Source of the DNA: Planctomycetota bacterium
Lineage (GTDB): Bacteria > Planctomycetota > Phycisphaerae > Sedimentisphaerales > Anaerobacaceae
Reading direction: 5' to 3'
NCBI GenBank assembly: GCA_020350405.1
Contig: CP070715.1
Span: 2,591,841-2,631,697, forward strand
Length of the DNA: 39,857 nucleotides
The translations under genes and the position numbers were made by a program. The notes below the pieces were generated by a model. It saw nothing but the letters and a program-made list of their open reading frames with translations, was not told the origin of the DNA and did not search any database. Below are positions 16,693-25,917 of this stretch, in pieces; position 1 is the first letter of the stretch, and the number at the start of each line of letters is the position of its first letter.

Positions 16693-17127
16693 ATGATAGA
16701 CCTGTTGCACAGGCTGGTATCGCGAAAAAAGGGTTCTGTGCTGGTAATGAGCGTATTCGTGATAGCGCTGGTGTCAGCGCTGGTGATAGGTATTTTACAG
16801 ATAAATATGTCTGAAATCCGGCTTACGCAGCACAGGGTTTACGCATCGCAGGCCAGGGCACTTGCTGAGGCGGGTCTTAATGCCGCCCTGGCCGAGATTC
16901 GCTGGGACCGTACCTGGACGAAAGGTTTTCAGAATAAGATAATGTCAGGCGAGGAGAAATTTGGCGGTGGAGATTATGACGTGGATGTCAACAGCGACAA
17001 TCTGACGATATCGGCAGCTGTTACTTCGTGGCAGGGCTATACTTCCACTATTGAGGCCCAAATCACGGTAAGTGACGGTAACAGCCCTTACATAATCAGA
17101 ATAGACAATCTGAAGGTCAACGAATAG
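16693..17127 (+). CDS. GspK/PilX-like minor pseudopilin, short
   Basis: The ATG at 16693 follows GAGG by 7 bases; a GTG at 16654 in frame is an alternative. The 144-residue protein has RKKG^SVLVMSVFVIALVSALVIG, the GspK/PilX N-terminal type that lacks Glu at +5. The family segment SEIRLTQHRVYASQARALAEAGLNAALAEI follows as a long helix. GspK proteins are usually around 300 residues, so this one has only a small globular part, closer to PilX. In secretion systems the K subunit caps the tip together with I and J. It stands 11 bp ahead of the PilM-PilN fusion gene. Confidence 0.8.
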   Translation: MIDLLHRLVSRKKGSVLVMSVFVIALVSALVIGILQINMSEIRLTQHRVYASQARALAEAGLNAALAEIRWDRTWTKGFQNKIMSGEEKFGGGDYDVDVNSDNLTISAAVTSWQGYTSTIEAQITVSDGNSPYIIRIDNLKVNE

Positions 17128-17138
17128 GCCGGATAAGT

Positions 17139-18713
17139 ATGGAACGATTACGAATACTTGCCAAGACATCGCTGGATGCGCTTAACAAAGCATCGCTGAA
17201 TGTGCTCAGCAGGACATCGGTGGGCGTGTATATCTTAGATGAAAGGATTGAGCTGGCGTTGCTCAGGCAGACCAAAGACGGCGTCACATTGGTCGAAGCG
17301 GCAAGTGAGTCCATCCCGCCGGGTGTGGTTAGTAACGGCAGCGTCAAAGACCCGGCCATACTGACAAAAGCGATTAAAACATTGAGTAATCGCTGCAAGA
17401 TAGGCGCAAAACGAACTGCAGTTTCGTTGTTTGCCCGACCCATGCTTACACAGATTATGGACCTGCCGGAGGATTTACCGTCCAATGTAGGGCAGTACGT
17501 GCGCAAAGAGGTAAAACACTGTGCGGTGCTACCTTCCCGAAACATATCGCTGGACTATTGCGGCGTGTCGTCTCTATCACAGCCGGCAGGGAAGCGAGTT
17601 TTTGTCGTTGCGGCGGAAAACGAAAAGGTCCTTACGCTGATTAAGGCGCTGAATGATGCGGGTTTAAATGTCGAGTCTGTTGAGCCGGCCGAGGTTGCCT
17701 GTGCCAGAGCGCTTTACGAGAAAAAGATAGCAGGAAGCTCCAATTCCAACGTCCTCATTGCCCTCGTGGATGGTGCCGATATAACCCTGAGCGTCTTTCA
17801 GAACCAGAATTTGGATTTTATCCGCAGGAGGAATGTCACCGAAGATGTCTGTCAATCCGAAGAAGGGCTTGTTCGTTTTATGGAGGAAATAGGCGCCATT
17901 ATCCAGTACTACGATGTGGAAATTGGTGAGAAATCGGACAGCTGGCGGTTGATTACGGTCCTGCGTCGCGGCTGCGAGCGCGCGGGTGAAATTGCCGATT
18001 TACTGCGAAGTAAATTTGGCAGTTTGGAGTTAGATGTAATTTCAGAGGCAGATGCAGGTGAGAATACGCCTGTCGTTACGGGTTCTGATGCGCCGGCGGC
18101 TTCGCTTGTCGCAACCGGTTTAGCTATGGGATTAATGAAGGTACCGCAGCCGAAGGTGAAAATAAATCTCATGCCCCCCGAAAGTGCTGATGTTAAGGCC
18201 GTAAAAAAGTACGCTTTGATAACGGCCAACATCGCCGCAGCGGTCCTGATTGTCATGATATTGGCTGTAGGAGTGTTAAGTGCAATCCTGAACAGGACGA
18301 ACGAGACAATTGTGCGGCTAAAGCAAGAAGAGCCGGTTATGGGCACGAGAGCCCTTTTGGTTGAGCAACAGAAGATATCTGAACAGGCAGAAGAGCTTCG
18401 CGAAAAGCTTAACAAGATAAACGAGATTCTGCATTCGGAGCACTGCGGCGAGTGGCACCAGATTCTTGAGGATATCAGGCGCAGAACTCCGCAGTCGCTT
18501 TGGATTACCAATCTGTCCGGCGAGGACAGCTCAAAGATAGTAATAAAGGGACGTTCAACTTCATACGAATCGGTCCATGTTTTCGTGGATATGCTTGGCG
18601 AAAGCGAGTACATGGCCTCCGCTGCTCTGGTCGAGGCGGAAAAGGACGAATCTGTCGAGGGATTAGTTTCATACTGGATTGACTGCTCCCTGACGACTTT
18701 TGAAGGCACATAA
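17139..18713 (+). CDS. PilM-PilN fusion (GspL-like) assembly protein
   Basis: This 524-residue protein joins two proteins that are separate in most type IV pilus systems. Residues about 25-335 are a PilM-like actin fold (SVGVYILDERIELALL, ALFARPM-like segment, LIALVDGADITLSVF). At about 341 the PilN hallmark INLMPPES appears. A transmembrane helix (about 355-380), a coiled coil (EEPVMGTRALLVEQQK) and a periplasmic ferredoxin-like PilN domain (ILEDIRRRTPQSLWITNL) follow. In type II systems GspL has the same overall plan, binding the GspE ATPase on the inside and GspM on the outside. The next gene, 3 bp away, is the PilO/GspM partner. The first 24 residues, with repeated SL/AL segments, are an unusual short extension. 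Confidence 0.88.
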   Translation: MERLRILAKTSLDALNKASLNVLSRTSVGVYILDERIELALLRQTKDGVTLVEAASESIPPGVVSNGSVKDPAILTKAIKTLSNRCKIGAKRTAVSLFARPMLTQIMDLPEDLPSNVGQYVRKEVKHCAVLPSRNISLDYCGVSSLSQPAGKRVFVVAAENEKVLTLIKALNDAGLNVESVEPAEVACARALYEKKIAGSSNSNVLIALVDGADITLSVFQNQNLDFIRRRNVTEDVCQSEEGLVRFMEEIGAIIQYYDVEIGEKSDSWRLITVLRRGCERAGEIADLLRSKFGSLELDVISEADAGENTPVVTGSDAPAASLVATGLAMGLMKVPQPKVKINLMPPESADVKAVKKYALITANIAAAVLIVMILAVGVLSAILNRTNETIVRLKQEEPVMGTRALLVEQQKISEQAEELREKLNKINEILHSEHCGEWHQILEDIRRRTPQSLWITNLSGEDSSKIVIKGRSTSYESVHVFVDMLGESEYMASAALVEAEKDESVEGLVSYWIDCSLTTFEGT

Positions 18714-18716
18714 CCT

Positions 18717-19319
18717 ATGTTGATGAATGCACTTGCAAAATCGAGTCGGTCATCAAGGATTGCGTTTTCGGCCGCGATAGTCATTATTGTGGCCGTAGCG
18801 GCATATAACTGGATGGTTGCGCCGCATACCAAATATTTACATGCCGCGCAGGAGTATGAGCTTATGATGGGGGACATGGCGAGAAAAAATAAAATCATCA
18901 AAACAAAGGAGGCGATAAAAAGGAAAGAGGTTGAGAATCTGCGGGCTGAACTGGCCGGTGTTCAGAGCGCGGTATTTACTCCTTATGAGGCGAGAAGATT
19001 CTTCAGTGATATTGAAGCTGTTTGTAATGCAGCCAGCTGCCTTGTTTATTCGATAAACTTTCTTTCGGGTAATTTGGCTGGTGTTGCGGCTTCCGTCGAG
19101 AGCGACAGCCAGATCGTCGAGAATAGCGCGGTTGTTAGTTTTGTGGGCTCTTATGGCAACATTATAAGTTTTCTCTCGAAAGTAACGAACCGACCCCAAA
19201 AGGTGGTTGTCCGTTCGCTCAAGATAACTGCCTTTGGTGAGAAACCCGATCCGTTGGAGTGTGAGATGGTGGTAACAATTTACACAGTTCGTGACAGGGA
19301 GATTTTCGCAAATGAATAA
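18717..19319 (+). CDS. PilO/GspM-like assembly protein
   Basis: It starts 3 bp after the PilM-PilN stop; a second ATG two codons later could also serve. The 200-residue protein has a short cytoplasmic tail and one transmembrane helix (about 17-33, AFSAAIVIIVAVAAYNW). A helical coiled-coil stretch (ARKNKIIKTKEAIKRKEVENL) and a ferredoxin-like domain ending in EMVVTIYTV follow, the PilO architecture. It would form the periplasmic collar with the PilN half of its neighbour. Sequence conservation in this family is low, so the call rests on topology, size and position. Its stop overlaps the secretin start. Confidence 0.75.
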   Translation: MLMNALAKSSRSSRIAFSAAIVIIVAVAAYNWMVAPHTKYLHAAQEYELMMGDMARKNKIIKTKEAIKRKEVENLRAELAGVQSAVFTPYEARRFFSDIEAVCNAASCLVYSINFLSGNLAGVAASVESDSQIVENSAVVSFVGSYGNIISFLSKVTNRPQKVVVRSLKITAFGEKPDPLECEMVVTIYTVRDREIFANE

Positions 19320-20577
19320 TTTGTTATGTCTGAAGATGCTGCTGTGTTGTGTACTTGCGACCACTTCATTCCAGCATGAGTATACACAGGCAGAACCCGG
19401 GGAAACAGAAAGCACGGCTCTGGAGGCGGTCGGACGTGAGAACCCGTTTGAGGAGGTGGGCTCTGAAAAGAGAAAATCGCTGTTTGAACGGGTATTTAGG
19501 TCTGAAAGGCCCGTAGAACCTGCCCCTGAGCTTTTTGTACAGACCGTTACGCTCAAGTTCCTTGACGCCAAGAACCTCAAAGCCGCACTTGAAAATATGC
19601 TGTCGGGGTACGGAACTATTGCGGTCGACGCGAAAAGTAACACGCTGATTATTTCGGATAATAAGGAAAATTTGGAAAGAATCATCAAACAGGTGCGAGA
19701 GGCAGACAGGACCCCTCGCCAGATTGTCGTAGAGGTAGTCATTGTCGACGTTCAGCTTGAAGATGATACTCAGATAGGGGTTAACTGGGACATACTTTCT
19801 GATGAGTTTTATGATATAAGTTACAGGCAGAATTTTACGGACAGGATGGGCTCGACAATTGATTCAGCCGCAAATATAGGAAATGCTACGGCGTTTAATA
19901 CCACCGGAATCGGCGGTGATTTTGCGCTTATCAGCGGCACCGTTCGGAATGTTGTGCACTTGCTGCAGCAGAAAACGAATCTTGAGATACTTGCCAGTCC
20001 GAAGGTTATGGTTGTAAGCGGCCGAAAAGCGGAGATAAGGGCAGTAGATGAAATACCTTTTAACGAGCTTATACAAACATCTGAAGGCGGCCAGTTGTCA
20101 GCAACTTCCTTTAAAGATGTCGGCGTTACCCTGAAGGTTACGGCGACACTGACAGAGGATAATGAAATCTTTTTGCAGGTGGATACCGAACAAAAGGTCG
20201 AGACGGGGGCCAGTGAAACAGGCGTGCCGGTGGTGGACGCAAGGATAGCCAACACTTCACTTTTGCTTGAGGACGGGCAAGTAGTCGCTATAGGAGGGCT
20301 TCGTCGAAGGGTAACAACCGAGAGTGTGGACCAGATTCCGTTCCTTGGAGACCTGCCAATTGTTGGATTTCTGTTCCGCAACACGAGAACTGTTGAAGTA
20401 AATTCGGAGCTGGTTGTGTTTTTATCGCCGCGTATCTATAAGGGTGAGCCTCTGACACAAGAGCAGATGAGCAAGTTTAATGAGCTTAAGGGCTATCCTC
20501 TGCTGCAAATACGCAGACCACGTAAGAAGGACTTACTTCCGCTGGTGGAAATGCTGGACGATGCTAACGATAAATGA
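19312..20577 (+). CDS. gspD: Secretin GspD/PilQ-like, short form
   Basis: The ATG at 19312 overlaps the end of the previous gene, with GGGAG 10 bases upstream. The 421-residue protein has a signal peptide (to about residue 27) and a linker. A single secretin N-type domain (about 72-150, VTLKFLDAKNLKAALENMLSG) and the secretin core with the signature VPVVDARIANTSLLLEDGQVVAIGG...IPFLGDLPIVGFLF...ELVVFLSPRI complete it. Classical GspD has N0 to N3 and about 650 residues, so this one lacks most of the periplasmic vestibule. The tail after the core is short and basic (RRPRKKD). It would form the outer-membrane gate of the system encoded upstream. No pilotin gene is seen. Confidence 0.92.
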   Translation: MNNLLCLKMLLCCVLATTSFQHEYTQAEPGETESTALEAVGRENPFEEVGSEKRKSLFERVFRSERPVEPAPELFVQTVTLKFLDAKNLKAALENMLSGYGTIAVDAKSNTLIISDNKENLERIIKQVREADRTPRQIVVEVVIVDVQLEDDTQIGVNWDILSDEFYDISYRQNFTDRMGSTIDSAANIGNATAFNTTGIGGDFALISGTVRNVVHLLQQKTNLEILASPKVMVVSGRKAEIRAVDEIPFNELIQTSEGGQLSATSFKDVGVTLKVTATLTEDNEIFLQVDTEQKVETGASETGVPVVDARIANTSLLLEDGQVVAIGGLRRRVTTESVDQIPFLGDLPIVGFLFRNTRTVEVNSELVVFLSPRIYKGEPLTQEQMSKFNELKGYPLLQIRRPRKKDLLPLVEMLDDANDK

Positions 20578-20620
20578 AACTGACGAGCGTCCGGCTGCGA
20601 ATCTGTGTATTTAGGTTATT

Positions 20621-20806
20621 TTAAGGTTGAGTTGGATTAACAACCTTTACCCAGGGGGGCCAGCTGTGTTTCTTCTCACCGCACTCGGGGCACCTCCAGC
20701 CATCGGGCAAATCTTCAAATAAAATTCCTTTTTTGGTCCCTTTGTCAGGACGTCCGACCTCCGGGTCATATATATAACCGCACCTGGGACATTTATACTT
20801 TTGCAT
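20621..20806 (-). CDS. Rubredoxin
   Basis: This 61-residue protein is read from the ATG at 20806; a TTG five codons upstream also lies in frame. Two Cys knuckles, CPRCGY and CPECGE, with the family segments YIYDPEVGRPDKGT and FEDLPDGWRCP define a rubredoxin with one iron bound by four Cys. The usual family length is about 52 residues; a short tail (KKHSWPPWVKVVNPTQP) is added. Rubredoxins carry single electrons, often to oxygen or peroxide reductases in anaerobes. No partner enzyme is adjacent. It is convergent with the secretin gene. Confidence 0.95.
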   Translation of the reverse strand: MQKYKCPRCGYIYDPEVGRPDKGTKKGILFEDLPDGWRCPECGEKKHSWPPWVKVVNPTQP

Positions 20807-20821
20807 AGGCCAAGTCTTCAA

Positions 20822-21347
20822 AAGCTATAGATGTTATCGTTAAGCAAGGTTAGACACCTCGTCAGCACATTCCTTATTTTGGGAGTAGAAATACATGGCC
20901 CGGAAAACCGGAAAACCACATTCACCACCATATGACGTTATTTTATCGGCGATGCCCCGTGTGTCAAGCATTTTAATTTTATTTTTTCATATTTGCCAAA
21001 AAATCTCGCAGGTCTGTCTTTTAAAGATGCGACATACGCAGCCTTTTTGCTTAAATCGCGCTTCGGATGTGTCGATAAATTTTATGTGTAGCTTGGATAA
21101 AGGCCTCCTAATTATAGGACGTTCGACGGGGCCGCAGATGTGTGGCCAGGCTCAGGGACAAGTTTTAAAATACTGTTAGGAGTTTAGCTTGTTGGAGAGG
21201 AGAACTTTTGGAGAATGGTGCTGCGGAGAAATATCCGGCATTGAGACAGGTGATTTTGTGAAAATACGCCAGGGGCCGCATTCGAGTTACGAATCCAAGC
21301 GGAGCTGCGTTTGTAATTAGGTAAGCGAGCTTGTCTGGAAATTTACT
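20822..21347. other. Intergenic region, nothing convincing
   Basis: About 525 bp. A plus-strand frame (20895-21179, 94 codons) has GGGAG upstream of its ATG but its product shows no domain, odd composition and no similarity that I recognise. No clear terminator or promoter was found. Confidence 0.5.
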
Positions 21348-22853
21348 ATGGCTTCCAAAGCGATTAATCTTTTGCTGGTTGATGATGATGTGGTTGACCG
21401 CCGGCTGATAACGAAGGCTTTGAGCCGGTTCTCCCCAAGTGTACAGTTTAACATACAAACCGCGGAGACTGTGTCCGAAGCGATAGAGCATCTGAACACC
21501 AGTAAGTACGACGTTGTACTGCTCGATTTAAATCTTCCGGATAGTGGCGGAATCGACACCGTTCAGAAGGTTTACAACACGGATTCAAATGTTGCCATTG
21601 TTGTATTGACTGGCCTGCCCGACGAGAAAATGGGCCTGCAAACGATAGAGAAAGGTGCCGGAGATTACCTTGTTAAAGGCAAGTTTTCTGATGATGCGTT
21701 GATGCGGGCAATTCGGTATGCGATAGAGCGCAAGCGGCCGGAGCAAAGACTTAAAAGAGCTGCACAGGAGTGGAGAACAACCTTTGACTCTATTACCGAC
21801 TTCATTTCGATTCTGGACAGAAAGGGCAATATCCTAAGAGTCAACAGGTCTTTGTCCGACGCGCTCGGAGTGGAACCCCAGCAACTTATTGGCAAGAGGT
21901 GCTACGAGGTATATCAATGCCCAAACCAGCATACTTCGTGTTGCCCTCATGCTAAAACGCTAAGAACGAAAAAACCAAGTTCAGCAGTATTCTTCCAAGA
22001 ACACATGGGGATCTACATTGAGGTAACTACCTCTCCCGTCTTCGATGAAAATGGCGAGATTCGGGGTTCCGTTCATATAGCCAAGGACATCACCGACCGC
22101 AAACGGGCTGAGCAGGAACGGAAGGAGCAGGAAAGACTAAAGAGCGAATTTGTTGCATCCGTATCTCATGAAATACGGACACCTTTGAGCATATTCAAAA
22201 ATATAGTCTCAAATGCCTTGGCGGGTGTAAAGGGCCATCTTAATCCGAAGCTGCGAGAAAGTCTGGAAATGGCTAACGGAACTATCGACAGGCTTGCAAG
22301 AATCATCAATGAGTTCCTCGATATATCCAAAATTGAGGCAGGGAAAATGAGGTTTCGTCTGGCTAAGTTCGACATTCGCTCAGCAATTTCCGAGACAGTC
22401 AGGGTTTTATCGCTTCTCGCGAATGAAAAAGACATTGAGCTAAAAACTTTTCTACCTGACCGTGAACTTGTTGTAAATGCTGACCGTGACAGAATTGAGC
22501 AGACGCTGATTAACCTCATTAGCAACGCTATAAAGTTCGCTCCCGATGGAGGCCACATTTTCGTGCGAGCAAAGTGGCTTGATGCGACGGTTGCGGTCGA
22601 GATTGAGGATGATGGCCGCGGCATTGAAGCCGGCGATATAGATAAAATTTTCGACCGCTTTGTCCAGATTGAAAAGCAGATTGGTCCGGGGGAGCAAGGT
22701 ACAGGCTTAGGCCTGTCGATTGCGAAGGAATTGGTCGAGATGCACGGCGGTAGAATCGAGGTCGAGAGTGAACTTGGCCGCGGCACGACATTTACAGTAT
22801 TGCTGCCGTTGGTCCCTCAAGAGAGCTACCTTGCAGCTTTTCTTGGACGATGA
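21348..22853 (+). CDS. Receiver-PAS-histidine kinase
   Basis: This 501-residue soluble protein has an N-terminal receiver domain (about 1-125) with acidic pair DDD at 12-14, phosphoacceptor D60 and the conserved Lys in YLVKG. A PAS domain at about 145-255 contains a Cys cluster CPNQHTSCCPH that could bind a metal or sense redox state. HisKA has H274 in SHEIRTPLS, and HATPase_c has NLISNAIKF, DDGRGI and GTGLGLSIAK. A receiver at the N-terminus suggests that an upstream kinase controls this kinase's output. No DNA-binding domain is present. The nearest partner is the small receiver at 23274, separated by 420 bp. Confidence 0.93.
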   Translation: MASKAINLLLVDDDVVDRRLITKALSRFSPSVQFNIQTAETVSEAIEHLNTSKYDVVLLDLNLPDSGGIDTVQKVYNTDSNVAIVVLTGLPDEKMGLQTIEKGAGDYLVKGKFSDDALMRAIRYAIERKRPEQRLKRAAQEWRTTFDSITDFISILDRKGNILRVNRSLSDALGVEPQQLIGKRCYEVYQCPNQHTSCCPHAKTLRTKKPSSAVFFQEHMGIYIEVTTSPVFDENGEIRGSVHIAKDITDRKRAEQERKEQERLKSEFVASVSHEIRTPLSIFKNIVSNALAGVKGHLNPKLRESLEMANGTIDRLARIINEFLDISKIEAGKMRFRLAKFDIRSAISETVRVLSLLANEKDIELKTFLPDRELVVNADRDRIEQTLINLISNAIKFAPDGGHIFVRAKWLDATVAVEIEDDGRGIEAGDIDKIFDRFVQIEKQIGPGEQGTGLGLSIAKELVEMHGGRIEVESELGRGTTFTVLLPLVPQESYLAAFLGR

Positions 22854-23273
22854 TGTGGCATCGAAGGGCGAGGGCGTGAAGAAGGAACAGCTCATTCATT
22901 TTGACGGAACAGGCTTGGAAGTAAGATGATTTTACAACGAGCGTGACTATGAGGTTGGCTTGATTTGGTATTTGAGCGGCTACTAATAGCGAAGCTATTA
23001 AGTTGGGCGCCAGTGCCTATTGATATGCGCCGCCGAGGCGCTAGTGCTGTGGCCGGTTATTTCGGCTGATTTTACCAGATGTACGGGAAATCGCAGAAAA
23101 GGGGGCGAGAAAAAACTTCAGTTGGAGGCCGATTTTACCGATGTTGGCAAGAGCCGACTGTGCGATTCGTGCGGGAGCAGAGGAATCGGAGAAGCTGGGC
23201 GCAGGGCCGAAAAAATAGCTGATTTTCGGAAAAGAGCGACCCAAAAGTTAAGCGATAGCATGGGAGAGCAGAT
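22854..23273 (+). other. Intergenic region with small repeats
   Basis: About 420 bp without a convincing gene; a frame starting at 23020 runs into the next gene in another phase. A 7-bp perfect hairpin TAATAGC-GAA-GCTATTA lies at 22984-23000. A direct repeat of GGC(T/C)GATTTTACC occurs at 23064 and 23127. Confidence 0.5.
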
Positions 23274-23693
23274 ATGTTTGATTTTATCGGACGAAAAAAG
23301 AGTACCAACAAGACTAAGATACTGATAGTCGATGATGAGCCTGACCTTGTGCAGACGCTTCAAGACAGGCTAGAGATGAATGGGTACAGCATCGTGACTG
23401 CCGGTAACGGCAGAGAAGGTTTGGAGAGGGCTGTAGAGGAAAAACCGGATATCATCCTGCTTGATGTGATTATGCCAATTATGGATGGGCTTCAGATGCT
23501 TGAGGCTTTAAGCAAGCATCCGGAGTGTAAGCAATGCGCAGTTATAATGTTGACCGCGCGAAGCCAACGGCAGGATATTGTACGGGCAAAGACTTGTGGT
23601 GTCGTGGATTATGTTGTTAAGCCCTTTGACTTGGGCGAGCTGATTGAGAAGATCGAAAATGTTCTTGAACACCATTCGGTTGCTGCCAAATAA
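23274..23693 (+). CDS. Single-domain response regulator (CheY-like)
   Basis: The ATG at 23274 has GGGAG 6 bases upstream. The 139-residue product is a lone receiver domain: acidic pair D20/D21, phosphoacceptor D64 in ILLDVIMPIMDG, Thr in MLTAR and Lys in VVKPFD. It has no output domain, so it would act by protein contact or as a phosphate relay. A basic N-terminal extension (MFDFIGRKKSTNKTK) precedes the fold. The receiver-kinase gene upstream is a likely partner by position only. Confidence 0.93.
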   Translation: MFDFIGRKKSTNKTKILIVDDEPDLVQTLQDRLEMNGYSIVTAGNGREGLERAVEEKPDIILLDVIMPIMDGLQMLEALSKHPECKQCAVIMLTARSQRQDIVRAKTCGVVDYVVKPFDLGELIEKIENVLEHHSVAAK

Positions 23694-23931
23694 GGGTGAG
23701 TATCTGCTTTCCACAACTATCTGGTGTTTTACGAATGTCTCGACACTCCTTATAGCTCCTACAATAGTTGGGGGAGCTTTCCAGTTAGCCTTGGCAGACC
23801 GTACTGCGAATTGAAGAGTGGTTCCGGTCCAATTCGTGCCTAATCTTGCCCCAGGAACTGACGGCTTGAGGAAATAAGCGTCAAATTATGCACTTTAGCG
23901 ATGTGCCTAATGCCCAATTTCACCAATCTTC

Positions 23932-23960
23932 TTGACCTGCCGCTGCGTTTAGTTTTTAAT
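23932..23960 (+). promoter_or_regulatory. Sigma-70-type promoter for the aminotransferase gene
   Basis: TTGACC (23932-23937), a 17-bp spacer and TTTAAT (23955-23960) give five of six matches in each box. The start point near 23967 leaves a leader of about 40 nt containing the AGGAGG ribosome site. Confidence 0.6.
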
Positions 23961-24006
23961 GTTGTTTTTGTGCAAAAGAACGCGAATTTTAGGAGGTACG
24001 AAAAGA

Positions 24007-25197
24007 ATGAAAATCAGCAGACGAGCTCAGGATGTTCCGCCCTCGGCAACTATAGCTGTCACTGCACGGGCGCAGGAACTAAAAGCACAGGGTGTGGACG
24101 TCATTGGTTTTGGCGCAGGAGCACCGGACTTTGACACGCCGGACTACATAAAAGATGCTGCCATTGCAGCTCTGAAGGCCGGCAAAACAAAATATACGGC
24201 AGCGGCGGGAATAATCGAGCTAAAAACTGTCATCGCCCAGAAGCTCCGCAGGGAAAACAGTCTGGAGTATACTCCGGAGCAAATCATCGTCAACATCGGT
24301 GGCAAGCACTCCCTCTACGAAGCGATGCAGGCGGTTCTCGACCCGGGCGATGAGGTTATCCTGCCAGCACCATACTGGGTGACGTATCCGGAAGCAATAA
24401 AGCTTGCCGGAGCAGTACCGGCAATAGTTCAAACTGACAAGGCCAACAGCTACAAAATGACAGACCAACAATTAAGAAATGCTATCACAGATAAAACTGC
24501 TATGGTAGTCATCAATTCACCCAACAATCCTGGCGGTTTCACCTATACACCAGATGAACTTTCGGGTCTTGCAAAAGTTCTCGAAGGGACGAACGTGATT
24601 GTGCTTTCGGATGAAATATACGAAAAGCTCATATATGGCAATACCAAGTTTGTCAGCTTTGCCTCACTGAGCGAAGATGCCTATAACAGGACCCTTACTC
24701 TCAATGGTTTCAGCAAGGCTTTCTCTATGACAGGCTGGCGTTTGGGCTATACGGCGGGGCCCGTGGAGGCAATAAAGGCTATGGGACGTCTACAGTCCCA
24801 TATGACTTCAAATCCAGTAACGTTCGGCCAATATGCGGCGATAGAGGCATTAGGAGAACCTGCCGCCGAGGCCATAGAGAATATGAGGGTAGAATTCGAG
24901 CGTCGAGGCAAGTATATGGCCGACCGTCTGAACAGCATCAAGGGTGTCGTCTGTACCGAGTCTACCGGAGCTTTTTACTGTTTTCCTGATGTTTCGAGCC
25001 ATTATGGCCGAACTATTAATGGTGCAGAAATCCGCGGCAGTATGGATTTCGCAAAGGCACTGCTGGAACAGGCCAAGGTTGCTCTTGTTCCAGGCCTTCC
25101 GTTTGGCTGTGATAATAACGTACGTTTAAGTTTTGCCTGCTCACTAGAACAAATTACCGAAGGATTGCATAGAATAGAAGAATGGCTGAAGCAATGA
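24007..25197 (+). CDS. aspC: Aspartate aminotransferase (class I, PLP)
   Basis: The ATG at 24007 follows AGGAGG by 10 bases. The 396-residue enzyme transfers the amino group between aspartate and 2-oxoglutarate, with PLP on K237 (NGFSKAFSMTGWRLGY). Other family residues are the substrate-binding segment FGAGAPDFDTP, the cofactor Asn in NSPNNPGG, Asp and Tyr in LSDEIYEKL, and the carboxylate-binding Arg in NNVRLSFA. The size and Lys position fit the thermophile/Bacillus-type subgroup rather than the E. coli type. The gene has its own promoter and stands before an ECF sigma module. A diverged copy of its last 76 bp occurs at 26821-26896. Confidence 0.92.
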   Translation: MKISRRAQDVPPSATIAVTARAQELKAQGVDVIGFGAGAPDFDTPDYIKDAAIAALKAGKTKYTAAAGIIELKTVIAQKLRRENSLEYTPEQIIVNIGGKHSLYEAMQAVLDPGDEVILPAPYWVTYPEAIKLAGAVPAIVQTDKANSYKMTDQQLRNAITDKTAMVVINSPNNPGGFTYTPDELSGLAKVLEGTNVIVLSDEIYEKLIYGNTKFVSFASLSEDAYNRTLTLNGFSKAFSMTGWRLGYTAGPVEAIKAMGRLQSHMTSNPVTFGQYAAIEALGEPAAEAIENMRVEFERRGKYMADRLNSIKGVVCTESTGAFYCFPDVSSHYGRTINGAEIRGSMDFAKALLEQAKVALVPGLPFGCDNNVRLSFACSLEQITEGLHRIEEWLKQ

Positions 25198-25283
25198 GAG
25201 CGAAAATGCTCTGGTTTATTCGCCAAGGCGTCGATTTTACTACGTTTCACCGTGCAGCTTTTTGGACTTTTTTATTTTATCAC

Positions 25284-25311
25284 CAACACCTCTAAATGGT
25301 AAAGCGTCTAA
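25284..25311 (+). promoter_or_regulatory. Possible ECF-type promoter upstream of the sigma factor gene
   Basis: CAACACC (25284-25290) and CGTCTAA (25305-25311), with 14 bp between, resemble the AAC-type -35 and CGTC-type -10 boxes used by ECF sigma factors. The site is 52 bp before the sigma gene, where autoregulation would act. Confidence 0.35.
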
Positions 25312-25363
25312 TTATGGCAGTTAGTCGAGGGGCGAAAGTCTATGGTCAGTTTTGGAGATGTGA

Positions 25364-25915
25364 GTGCGACATAGATCTCAGCGGCAGAATTTAAAGGATC
25401 TCCGTGAAGGACGGCGACAGGCATATGAGGCGGTAATATGTCAACACTACAAGGAAATTTACCGTTTTATGGCCTATTTGAGCGGGCATGCAGACCTGGC
25501 CGAGGACCTGACCCAAGAGACATTCGTCTCGGCCTGGGCCGGCATTGGAAATTACAAAGGTCGCGCATCTTTGGGAACATGGCTGCACCGGATTGCTTAC
25601 AATAAATTTATTGACTCAAGGCGTAAACTCGGACGCGATACTACTTTGCTGACTGAATTGAAAGGTGCGAAATGTGCTGCGCCGCAAACTTCGGACCCTT
25701 TTTATCAAGCCATGGCTGATGAACAGTCACGTTTTTTGTACAAAGCGATGCATCGGTTAGGCTCGTCTGAATATCTCGTGATCGTGTTGCACTACATTCA
25801 GGGTCTTAGCTTTCGCCAAATGGCTGAAGTATTAGACGAGCCCGCTGGTACCATTAAGTGGCGGACAAACCGAGCACTTAAAAGACTAAGGGCATCTTTA
25901 ACTGGTAGGGTATAA
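25364..25915 (+). CDS. ECF-subfamily RNA polymerase sigma factor
   Basis: The start is the GTG at 25364 with GGAG 6 bases upstream. The 183-residue protein has region 2 (HYKEIYRFMAYLSGHADLAEDLTQETFVSAW, binding core enzyme and the -10 box) and region 4 (LHYIQGLSFRQMAEVLDEPAGTIKWRTNRALKRLR, a helix-turn-helix for the -35 box). Regions 1.1 and 3 are absent, as expected for ECF factors. The gene is followed 2 bp later by a small membrane protein that is a likely anti-sigma factor. The signal and regulon are not visible. The putative ECF-like promoter upstream suggests autoregulation. Confidence 0.95.
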   Translation: MRHRSQRQNLKDLREGRRQAYEAVICQHYKEIYRFMAYLSGHADLAEDLTQETFVSAWAGIGNYKGRASLGTWLHRIAYNKFIDSRRKLGRDTTLLTELKGAKCAAPQTSDPFYQAMADEQSRFLYKAMHRLGSSEYLVIVLHYIQGLSFRQMAEVLDEPAGTIKWRTNRALKRLRASLTGRV

Positions 25916-25917
25916 TC

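Noticed and set aside
20895-21179. Plus-strand frame of 94 codons with GGGAG upstream
   Set aside because: The translated product has no domain and an odd composition. Left as a possibility only.
23020-23325. Frame of 101 codons before the response regulator
   Set aside because: It overlaps the well-supported receiver gene in another phase and has no family features.
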